This document shows positions 45,574 through 51,956 of a stretch of DNA of 64,000 bases, one piece after another. The translations under genes and the position numbers were made by a program. Position 1 is the stretch's first letter. Every line of letters begins with the position of its first letter. Source of the DNA: an uncultured Gammaproteobacteria bacterium (lineage in GTDB: Bacteria > Pseudomonadota > Gammaproteobacteria > UBA4575); assembly GCA_951812785.1 (NCBI GenBank), contig OX638335.1:509630-573629 (forward strand). Reading direction: 5' to 3'. The notes beneath the pieces are model-generated. The model did not search any database, was not told where the DNA came from, and saw only the letters and a program-made list of their open reading frames with translations.

Positions 45574-45800
45574 TTAAAATTGCGCGAGTTGAATTTGCAT
45601 CTTTTTATCAGCAAACTCAATAATATCACCGGAAATTATTTTTTACGCTTCCTGATTTCAATCTTGCCATTCAATAGTACCTGGCCATTAGCGATCACAG
45701 CCTTGGCTTCTGCACCACTGGAAGCTATACCTTCGAACTTTAAAATCTTGTAAAGCTCAACGGGCTCTGAGGTTATTTCGGAAATGGTCATATACTCCAT
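45574..45800 (-). pseudogene. S4-domain RNA-binding protein (YbcJ type), frameshifted in an A run
   Basis: From ATG 45800 the frame gives 54 residues (LYKILKFEGIASSGAEAKAV, IANGQVLLNGKIEIRKRKK) and stops at 45636. A run of six A on the minus strand (45639-45644) precedes the stop. One more A would continue as IISGDIIEFADKKMQIQLAQ and end at 45574, completing the normal ~70-residue S4 protein. Either the gene is broken, read by slippage, or the run is miscounted. YbcJ-like proteins bind RNA, possibly at the ribosome. Confidence 0.75.
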
Positions 45801-45824
45801 TTTATTCTGTGTCAGGGTTGTTGA

Positions 45825-45866
45825 GTGGTGGCGCTAAGGGGCAGCCGCTGCGGCACCTTGTTAGGC
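45825..45866 (-). repeat. attC-like site distal to the GrpB cassette (partial)
   Basis: It contains the GTTAGGC box (45860-45866) and an inner GGTG...CACC, GCAGC...GCTGC stem. The opposite RYYYAAC box next to the S4 gene is not clear, so the outer end of the array appears eroded. Confidence 0.6.
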
Positions 45867-45886
45867 GTCATGTCTGTTTTCTCCTC

Positions 45887-46375
45887 TCAGGCCTTGGACC
45901 CAAGCACGAATTCAATGAACTCACGTTTTGCCTCTCGATACGAGGCCATAGACTTACCATGATGTTCTCGTTTCAAGTTGTTGTATTGATCCCTGAGATC
46001 AGAACTATTCCTCAACAAATCTAGATAAGCCAAGAAATTGTCATGCGGACCATCGGCGATGGTGAGTTGTATCGCCACATCAAGCTTGGATTCGACCATG
46101 TAGGCCTGATATTCGTTCGTAGAGAGTTGATTCGGGTTCCTCTCGAATCTGCTATCCAGGATTACCCGAGTTTGGTTGAACTCATTTGCAGGAACTCGAA
46201 CGAAGTAGTCGAGGTCCTGTTTACCGATAAGTCCCTCTACAGCTGTGCTTCCCACCTCGAAGATGTAGTCACTTTCTAGAAACGCTGAAAGCAACTCGAT
46301 TACGCGCCTTCGCTCAGTGTCGATTATCGCGTCATCTAGCTGGCTGATTAGAAATAGTTTATCCATGCCAATCAT
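45887..46375 (-). CDS. GrpB-family (UPF0157) nucleotidyltransferase-fold protein, cassette gene
   Basis: The 162-residue protein contains FEVGSTAVEGLIGKQDLDYF near residues 39-58 (GS...DxD nucleotidyltransferase core) and HGKSMASYREAKREFIEFVL near 139-158, both typical of GrpB. GrpB proteins are common integron cargo; one branch is fused to dephospho-CoA kinase. Substrate and role are unknown. It is the last intact cassette of the array. Confidence 0.88.
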   Translation of the reverse strand: MIGMDKLFLISQLDDAIIDTERRRVIELLSAFLESDYIFEVGSTAVEGLIGKQDLDYFVRVPANEFNQTRVILDSRFERNPNQLSTNEYQAYMVESKLDVAIQLTIADGPHDNFLAYLDLLRNSSDLRDQYNNLKREHHGKSMASYREAKREFIEFVLGSKA

Positions 46376-46403
46376 TGCTATCTGAATAGCTTCAGCCGAT
46401 GAC

Positions 46404-46487
46404 GCCTAACGCTTTTGTAAGTTGTGGCTGTGAGCGGAGGCCGAAGGCCGGAGCTTACAGACATCAACTGCACACACTTGTTATGGC
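46404..46487 (-). repeat. attC site between ParE and GrpB cassettes
   Basis: It is bounded by GCCTAAC (46404-46410) and GTTATGGC (46480-46487). The inner arms AGTTGTGGCTGTGAGC and GCTTACAGACATCAACT pair imperfectly around a GGCCGAAGGCC hairpin, leaving the extrahelical bases expected of attC. Confidence 0.85.
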
Positions 46488-46503
46488 TGAATTTCATTTT
46501 GCT

Positions 46504-46764
46504 CTAACTTTTGACCTGCAGAACTAATATTCGAGTTTCTTCGACCTTATAAATGACCCGATAATTTTCCTGAACAATTTCTCGGATATTATTTCTTTTT
46601 ATTTCAGGAACAACCCGGCCACTATTCGGGAAATCTGTTAGACGCGCTACTGAGTCAAATATTGCATCTATCCACTGCCCTGCGATTCCAGGCTTATCCA
46701 TGCCAATGTAAGATGCTATATCTCTGGCTTGCTCGACTGCTAACGGAGACCAAATAATTTTCAA
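46504..46764 (-). CDS. parE: ParE/RelE-type toxin, cassette gene
   Basis: The 86-residue protein has the ParE fold: IIWSPLAVEQARDIASYI at residues 3-20, FPNSGRVVPE near 46-55 and REIVQENYRVIYKVE near 61-75. It starts with TTG overlapping the antitoxin TGA stop, giving translational coupling. ParE toxins poison gyrase; RelE relatives cut mRNA. The pair could stabilise the array against loss. Confidence 0.9.
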   Translation of the reverse strand: MKIIWSPLAVEQARDIASYIGMDKPGIAGQWIDAIFDSVARLTDFPNSGRVVPEIKRNNIREIVQENYRVIYKVEETRILVLQVKS

Positions 46765-47042
46765 TTATTAATGCCTTTCATAACTATTGATTTCGCATCT
46801 TCGTGCGAGATACCGCGCCCCTCATTAATCTGAGACTCAGCTTTATAGATATCTTCAAGCATTTCCAAGCGAGCCTGCATGGCTTCAAATTCACCCACAT
46901 CAGATAAAACTGCTACGCCTTTTCCATGCTGGGTAATTACTAAAGATCTTTTAGTTTCAACGACCTGCTGGACATATGAGCTAACGCGCGCTCTAAAATC
47001 TGAGAGAGCACGAATATCTTCATTTGGATTAATTCTTTGCAT
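46761..47042 (-). CDS. Phd/YefM-type antitoxin, cassette gene
   Basis: The 93-residue protein has the N-terminal DNA-binding domain of Phd/YefM (RALSDFRARVSSYVQQVVET, then LVITQHGKGVAVLSD) and a C-terminal helical toxin-binding tail (YKAESQINEGRGISHEDAK). It should repress its own promoter and neutralise the adjacent toxin. Confidence 0.9.
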   Translation of the reverse strand: MQRINPNEDIRALSDFRARVSSYVQQVVETKRSLVITQHGKGVAVLSDVGEFEAMQARLEMLEDIYKAESQINEGRGISHEDAKSIVMKGINN

Positions 47043-47120
47043 TAGGAAGCACCTTTTGTACGTTATTTAGTACAATTTAGCATTCCCTGGAACAGATAGC
47101 TAACCCAAGGGCTACCGTAG

Positions 47121-47180
47121 ACATAACGTCTAAGCTCAGCCACGCCGTTTTTTGGCGTCGGCTAGAGCGCCTTGTTAGGC
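47121..47180 (-). repeat. attC site between DUF3050 remnant and Phd/ParE cassette
   Basis: A 60-base site bounded by ACATAAC (47121-47127) and GTTAGGC (47174-47180). The inner arms CTAAGCTCAGCC and GGCTAGAGCGCC with a CGCC...GGCG hairpin fold imperfectly, as in attC. Confidence 0.85.
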
Positions 47181-47837
47181 AATTTTATTGCTGAGAGGAC
47201 TCCATCCCATAATTCTACTCGAGCTGTTACTGCTTGTTTTGCGGCATCAATGGCTTCCTGAATTTTTCTTTCATCTCCATAGCATAGACCGTTGAGAAGT
47301 CTTAATGATAGCGGTGCATGAAAGTCCTCATCTAGATGTATATGTCTATTAAGGTAGAGATGAAAAATTGGTGCCTCCTTATCAGTAACACCTATTTTCT
47401 TGAGAATTGCCCGAAACATACAGGGAATAATATGCTCTCTACCTAATGCTAAAGCTGCAGCAACCTAGTGAGGTTTATTATTTTCTATAAACTGAAATGT
47501 TGTTGATGTGAACATTCGGGAAGGGGATGGAACACCAGGCATCGCCAGTGCCTCGTTAATGCTTTTTTCTTGAACGGCATAAATAAATTTCGAAGACGCG
47601 CTGATGTCTGCACCTACTTCTTTCATAGCCTTCACCTTGTGGTGTCCATGGGTATTTTGTTGGTGCAACCTTGTATTGGAGGTACTTTATAAGAGACATG
47701 AAATCCCATACATCATAAAAATGATGTTCCATAAAACATTGCAGATCTTCAATAGTTGAAACAGCTTCGTATATTGGATGGTCTTCAAGTTGCTTCTTGA
47801 AAGAAACAATAATGTCGCTTGTAATTTATTTTGGCAT
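47162..47837 (-). pseudogene. DUF3050 protein pseudogene in a cassette
   Basis: Pieces of one ~260-residue DUF3050 protein can be read in order on the minus strand: HPIYEAVSTIEDLQCFMEHH and YDVWDFMSLIKYLQY, then VKAMKEVGADIS, then [15 protein letters not shown] and [16 protein letters not shown] to the end at 47162. Lesions seen are a stop three codons after the ATG at 47837, a frame change with missing sequence near 47660 and an in-frame TAG near 47466. The product is not made. It is a decayed cassette cargo gene. Confidence 0.85.
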
Positions 47838-47853
47838 AAAACCTCTTTAATTC

Positions 47854-47896
47854 GCCTAACCCTTTTCTCAGCGGCAGCTGGAGTGCATTGTTATGT
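47854..47896 (-). repeat. Short attC-like site between glycosylase and DUF3050 cassettes
   Basis: It is bounded by GCCTAAC (47854-47860) and GTTATGT (47890-47896). At 43 bases it is short for attC and the inner stem is minimal, so it may have lost its central part. Confidence 0.6.
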
Positions 47897-47906
47897 TGCG
47901 AAACCA

Positions 47907-48335
47907 TCAAACGACTTCCCAACTCTCAATGCCACCACGAACTTTTGAAAATAGCGAGTGAAGCTTTATTCTTTTGGTAGAGCGAATACTTTTGTACAGC
48001 TCTGGATCTCTTGACTTAAGTTTATTCAACAGGTGTTTAAATTCGTAATCGACCTGCCCACTCGTAACAAGAATATTGCTATTTATCCTTTTGTTTTGAA
48101 TCTTGTCCTTATCAAAATTGTAGCTTCTGCTCTTTGCTTCCTCTGCAACTGCTCTCAAATAGCTCGCAATAGCACCAACCGGATTTGATGTACATTTAAA
48201 CCGAACTAATTGAGGATGATTTTTATACCCAACTGTTTTGCCTGCCAACACGTTCTGAGCAAGTAGAGCCTCTTTCCAAAGGGCAACAAGGCCTTTGGAA
48301 TCGAGGTAGCTTGGATTAATCGACCAAAGTCTCAT
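47907..48335 (-). CDS. Pyrimidine-dimer DNA glycosylase family protein, cassette gene
   Basis: The 142-residue protein begins MRLWSINPSYLDSKGLVALW and has EALLAQNVLAGKTVGYKNHP near residues 22-41, matching the Pyr_excise family of T4 endonuclease V-like enzymes, which cut at UV-induced cyclobutane dimers. The C-terminal RDPELYKSIRSTKRIKLHSL is the extension seen in bacterial members. It is intact cargo of a DNA-repair type. Confidence 0.82.
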   Translation of the reverse strand: MRLWSINPSYLDSKGLVALWKEALLAQNVLAGKTVGYKNHPQLVRFKCTSNPVGAIASYLRAVAEEAKSRSYNFDKDKIQNKRINSNILVTSGQVDYEFKHLLNKLKSRDPELYKSIRSTKRIKLHSLFSKVRGGIESWEVV

Positions 48336-48346
48336 GATATTTCTTT

Positions 48347-48411
48347 AGCAACATAACGCCCAAAGCAGTCGGGCGGCGAAGCCGCCCGACTGCTTTGGGC
48401 GTTATGTTGCT
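48347..48411. repeat. 31-bp perfect palindrome with GAA loop at a cassette junction
   Basis: Arms 48347-48377 and 48381-48411 are exact reverse complements around a three-base GAA loop. The ends carry CATAAC and GTTATG boxes as at other cassette junctions here. Unlike ordinary attC sites it has no unpaired extrahelical base, so strand choice by an integrase would be lost. It also separates two minus-strand genes and could terminate transcription, though no long U-tract follows. Confidence 0.9.
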
Positions 48412-48459
48412 TCGCTCGGATATAAGTCATAGTAGTCTAATTTGATTCGCGAATATCTA

Positions 48460-48624
48460 TTACTTCTCAGTCTTCAATAATTCCTCTTTAGTTATTTGAT
48501 TATCATTATTGAGGTCTACAGTGTTGAATTCGTGTTTTAAGTAAGCGTCAACGATACTACTACAAGCTAACAAGGACACAGAAATTAATACAAGCAACGA
48601 TATAAGTTTGATTGTAGTTTTCAT
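48460..48624 (-). CDS. Small EF-hand-like lipoprotein (54 aa), cassette gene
   Basis: Starting at ATG 48624, the signal sequence MKTTIKLISLLVLISVSLLA runs into a lipobox cysteine (LLAC). The mature part contains DLNNDNQITKEEL, a canonical EF-hand calcium loop pattern (D-x-N-x-D-x-x-I-x-x-E with one variant). A lipid-anchored calcium-binding peptide is plausible. No partner is visible. Confidence 0.65.
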   Translation of the reverse strand: MKTTIKLISLLVLISVSLLACSSIVDAYLKHEFNTVDLNNDNQITKEELLKTEK

Positions 48625-48692
48625 TTTTCTTCTAATTTTAAAGTTGGTTTATATACTATTTAATTATTGTTGCTAATCCGTCTTTCTCAATC

Positions 48693-49867
48693 TTAAGGGC
48701 ATCGGTAAAAGGGTATTGACCCACTGCTGTCCCAGTAACGCGGCGCCAAAGATAAACTAAGTTGAGGTGAACCATGTTTATCTGGTTTTACTTTATTAAA
48801 TAAGCTGAACAAATCGCGCCTAATAAATAAATTGGTATGTAGCAGACGAATGATCTGTTGCATGCTTTGTGTTATTTTTGATTGACACTTCATAAATGCA
48901 ATGAGCAAATAAACACACAATGCTGCTAGCACTTGAGTCAAGACCGCATTTTTACTGATCCCTAGAAAATTCTTAATCTTTAAGTTTTGTTTAATCCACT
49001 TAAAGCATAATTCCACCTGCCAACGTTGTTTATAGATGTCGGTAATGGTTTGAGCAGACCAATCAAAATGATTGGTGATGAATGCATAATGTTTACCTGT
49101 CTGTGGGGCTTGATATCCAACACAACGAATGGGGTACAACTGATTGCCGGCACGTTGTTTTGAGGTGTATTCAATGATTTGATCGCGTGTAATGTTGCTG
49201 TTTTCAGCGATGGGTTTGCGCTCCACCACACGATATAGCGCATTACCTCGAATACGTGTCACCCAATAAATTCCCTTATCTGTTAAGGCTTTATGCCATC
49301 GGTAGTGATTGTAGCCCTTGTCAAAGACCACTACGGAACCACCAGGAAGGTTTACCACTTCATTTTCAGAAATACAGCTTTCCGTGATCCGCGCGAAGCT
49401 TGGAATCAACCCGTCGTGATCTAAGCCCAGATGCAGTTTGAAGACAGCTTTCTTGCGATTGTAATCTGCCGAGGGAAACAGTTTCATCAAAGCATCTAGC
49501 AAACTACCATCTCATGAAAACAACTTCCCTTTGCATCGAAACCCATGTCGGGGTGAGTGATGTAAACAACGTTGATAGAGTTGTTCGAACAAAGAAGCAT
49601 AAAATTGATAATCGCGTTGTTCATTGGCGCGTGCCAGGGCTGATTTACTGACCGACTGACAACCTAAATGGTAGTGTGTATGTTGTTTGGTTGACCAGAC
49701 AGCTTTCAATATCACGTAAACTTTGGCGGCCATTGAGTTGCCCCACGGCTAATGCCACGAATTGGCTCCAACGCGATAGTGCTATCGACCTGATTCGCGA
49801 GGCGTTCAAATTCATGTCTCGGGACCATTTTAAGCATCTGAGATAGGACAGTGTTACAATGCGGCAT
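48693..49867 (-). pseudogene. IS4-family (DUF4372) transposase, frameshifted and interrupted
   Basis: Parts read in order on the minus strand: MPHCNTVLSQMLKMVPRHEF (from 49867), SRWSQFVALAVGQLNGRQSL in a second frame, then HYHLGCQSVSKSALARANEQ in a third frame, a TGA near 49509, and the catalytic domain in the same frame to 48693 with VVFDKGYNHYRW and YKQRWQVELCFKWIKQNLKI (the Y-2-R-3-E-6-K signature). At least two frameshifts and one stop inactivate it. The intact transposase would have about 390 residues. Confidence 0.88.
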
Positions 49868-49937
49868 GGCTTAAATCTCCTTATGTATACAGTGTTTTCT
49901 AGACAACTACATTGTATCAATTAGTTGAGATTTAAGC
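48703..49937 (-). mobile_element. Degenerate IS4-family insertion sequence inside a cassette
   Basis: The element carries the broken transposase. Its ends are placed where the flanking cassette sequence appears to resume: the GIY-YIG-like gene breaks at 49936 on one side, and an unassigned minus-strand tail (DALKIEKDGLATIIK, 48656-48702) lies on the other. Terminal inverted repeats and a target duplication could not be defined by eye, so the limits are approximate. Confidence 0.6.
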
Positions 49938-50046
49938 CTGTTTTTCCGATATAGAGCGTTGTGTCTTTGTCGCCATGTACGATTACTACGTACACTGCAT
50001 ATTCTCGCTTAAGGCTTTCTTTGTTTAATTTGAATGTATGTGTCAT
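49921..50046 (-). pseudogene. GIY-YIG-like nuclease cassette gene, truncated by the IS element
   Basis: The 5' part of a gene from ATG 50046: MTHTFKLNKESLKREYAVYV, then HGDKDTTLYIGKTG, matching the spacing of a GIY-YIG motif with VYV and YIG. After residue 37 the frame enters the insertion sequence and stops at 49921. The rest of the nuclease domain is not found on the far side except perhaps a 15-residue tail ending at 48656, so part was probably lost. Confidence 0.5.
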
Positions 50047-50054
50047 TTTATTAA

Positions 50055-50114
50055 AGCTAACGTCCTGTGTAAGTTGCGCCGCTTTTTGGCGTCAACTTTA
50101 CACGTTTGTTAGCT
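50055..50114 (-). repeat. attC site between RelE-type and GIY-YIG cassettes
   Basis: A textbook 60-base attC: AGCTAAC (50055-50061) and GTTAGCT (50108-50114) outer boxes, inner arms GTGTAAGTTG and TCAACTTTACAC that pair with an extrahelical base, and a CGCC...GGCG central hairpin. The RelE-type gene's original stop lies inside it. Confidence 0.92.
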
Positions 50115-50363
50115 GATGAGTCTGTTATAACCTGCATGACTTCCAACCTAAAACCAAACTATATCAGAGTCGGTTTCTATTCCTAATGCACGATAATGGA
50201 TACCGATTCGAACTGATTTGTAATTCTTAACTTTTTTAAAATGAAGGGAATGATGAGAGGGATCTTCGCTGAGTAATTGATAATTCTTCCTTGCCAAATT
50301 TTGGATAGATTCAGGTAGTTTATCGAAACAAGCCCAAAAATCGGGGGTCGTAAAATGTTTCAC
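50109..50363 (-). pseudogene. RelE/HigB-type toxin with premature stop, cassette gene
   Basis: From GTG 50363 the frame gives MKHFTTPDFWACFDKLPESI through RIGIHYRALG to SDIVWF and then a TAG at 50148. Read past it, the sequence continues VGSHAGYNRLIS to a TAA at 50109, matching the normal WFWIGSHxxYDRL end of this toxin group with the second tryptophan (TGG) changed to TAG. The product lacks its last 13 residues, including a conserved His/Tyr region, so it is probably inactive. Confidence 0.8.
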
Positions 50364-50560
50364 ATTTCTTTTGTTTTTCCCGATTCGTGATGCTGCAATG
50401 CTTTTGCGCCGAGTTCATTTAGTTTTCCAGAACCAATATCCTGCTCTATTTGTGCATCCCAGTTTTTAGCATCAAAATTAGAAAACCATGAACGGAATTC
50501 CTTCAGTTCAGTGTTTGGTAAGCTAGCAACAGCTTCTTCGATTTCTTTTGCAGTATTCAT
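50360..50560 (-). CDS. Antitoxin partner of the RelE-type toxin, cassette gene
   Basis: The 66-residue acidic helical protein reads MNTAKEIEEAVASLPNTELK, then EFRSWFSNFDAKNWDAQIEQ. This type precedes RelE/HigB-like toxins in many cassette arrays. Its stop overlaps the toxin GTG start by four bases. It remains intact while its toxin is truncated. Confidence 0.75.
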   Translation of the reverse strand: MNTAKEIEEAVASLPNTELKEFRSWFSNFDAKNWDAQIEQDIGSGKLNELGAKALQHHESGKTKEM

Positions 50561-50674
50561 AATAATTACTCCTAAGTATCATAATTTTACTCCTTAATTC
50601 TTTAGATTGTCACCATCATCCTGTACTCAGCTAACGTCTTGCTAAGCAGCAGTGGGTCAAAGCCCTTTATTTAT

Positions 50675-50770
50675 GTGAAAACAACCATGATTTATACTCA
50701 TGTCATGAAGAAGGGGGCGAACGCTGTTCGTAGCCCAATTGATAAAATGATAGGTGATTCACCTAAATGA
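50675..50770 (+). pseudogene. intI: Integron integrase (IntI) C-terminal remnant
   Basis: Thirty-one codons read VKTTMIYTHVMKKGANAVRS and then PIDKM to a stop at 50768. This is the hallmark C-terminus of IntI-type tyrosine recombinases, including the catalytic tyrosine in MIYTHV. Homology starts abruptly at VKTTM; the preceding 300 or so residues are missing. A GCTAAC box lies at 50630-50635, just upstream. The fragment overlaps the 3' end of the aminotransferase gene by eight bases. Confidence 0.88.
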
Positions 50771-51941
50771 TGTCATTTAAGCCTAATATGAGTTTGTCTA
50801 TTCCTTTGGTGACGCTATGACTCGTCAGTGCTCCGTAAGAAATTCTTAAATAAGCGTCATTAGCTGCTTCAAATGCACTGCCAGGAACGGTGGCTACACC
50901 ATGTTGTTCTATCAGCTGCTTGGCAATTGTTAGATCGTCTTTGTGGGTGTTTAATTTTATAAACAAATAGAAAGCACCTTCAGAGGTGGCGGGTCTTTCT
51001 AGCAGTTCAGTATTATTTATGTAATCTAAACATACCTGTCTGGATTGTTTAATTTCTTTTAGATTATTTTCAATGTAGGAATAGGGTGCATTATGTGCCC
51101 CGAGTGCTGCGTACTGAGAAATAATTGTGGGTGAAATTAATACGGTGTCTTGTACTTTCCTGAGTGATGCAAACAAAGTAGTTGGGATCACCATATAACC
51201 TACACGCCAACCGGCAAAACCATAAGCTTTCGATAAGGAATATAAGCTAATGGTATGGGCTTCAGCATTGGTTAATGATGCTGGTGAGAAATGTTTTCGG
51301 CCTTCGTGTAAAAAATCTTCATACGCTTCATCTGAAATATGGTAAATGCCATGTTGTGCGCATAATTGATTAATGTCTGTTAATTCTTCTTGCGTGTATA
51401 CCGCGCCAGTCGGGTTGTTGGGTGAGACTGTTACAATGGCACGTGTGTTATGCGTGATTGCTTTTTTAATTTGTTCAATATCTGGATGGTAATTGTCTAG
51501 TGTTGGCACTAATACAGGTTTTGCATTTGCTAAGCGAATGGCCATCTCATGATTAAAATAATAGGGCGTGAGTAAAATAACTTCATCGTCAGGATCAGCA
51601 ATAGCGAGCATTAATGAACTGAATGCCATGTTGGAGCCGGCAGTCACAAACACTTTATTGTGTTGGTTAATGCTGATGTTATTTCTTGCTTGTAATTTAT
51701 TGGCAAGCGCGGTGGTTAATTCAGGTATACCTTCTACTGGCCCGTAAGCATTGAGCTTGCTTGAAGTTAATTGTGTTTGAATTTCATCATAAGCTTCTTG
51801 AGGAGGGCCGTAATACGCAACACCTTGGCCTAATGAAATAGTATCCGGATGCTCACGTGCAAGCTGCGTGATGGTGGGGATGATCGGCGTTTGAACGACA
51901 TCGACACGTTGGCTATGTGTTTTTTTTATAGAATCCTCCAT
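50763..51941 (-). CDS. Class I/II PLP-dependent aminotransferase
   Basis: The 392-residue protein contains ISLGQGVAYYGPP near residues 35-47, VTVSPNNPTGAVY near 168-180, HISDEAYEDFLHEG near 199-212 and the PLP-lysine motif SLSKAYGFAGWRVGY near 236-250. It transfers amino groups between an amino acid and a keto acid. The substrate is not predictable. It is the last gene of a tight minus-strand operon with two VWA genes and a J-domain gene; any role in that system is open. Confidence 0.9.
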   Translation of the reverse strand: MEDSIKKTHSQRVDVVQTPIIPTITQLAREHPDTISLGQGVAYYGPPQEAYDEIQTQLTSSKLNAYGPVEGIPELTTALANKLQARNNISINQHNKVFVTAGSNMAFSSLMLAIADPDDEVILLTPYYFNHEMAIRLANAKPVLVPTLDNYHPDIEQIKKAITHNTRAIVTVSPNNPTGAVYTQEELTDINQLCAQHGIYHISDEAYEDFLHEGRKHFSPASLTNAEAHTISLYSLSKAYGFAGWRVGYMVIPTTLFASLRKVQDTVLISPTIISQYAALGAHNAPYSYIENNLKEIKQSRQVCLDYINNTELLERPATSEGAFYLFIKLNTHKDDLTIAKQLIEQHGVATVPGSAFEAANDAYLRISYGALTSHSVTKGIDKLILGLNDII

Positions 51942-51956
51942 GAAATATTCCGCGGC

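Larger units (their letters stand above)
45825..50770 (-). mobile_element. Degenerate chromosomal integron cassette array with integrase remnant
   Basis: A series of minus-strand single-gene cassettes separated by sites beginning with RYYYAAC-like and ending with GTTRRRY-like boxes with imperfect inner stems, the attC pattern. Boundaries are an attC-like site next to the S4 gene and the intI 3' remnant next to the aminotransferase gene. The cassette genes point away from the remnant and the remnant points away from the array, exactly the layout of an integron platform. The N-terminal part of intI, attI and Pc are not visible. Confidence 0.85.
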
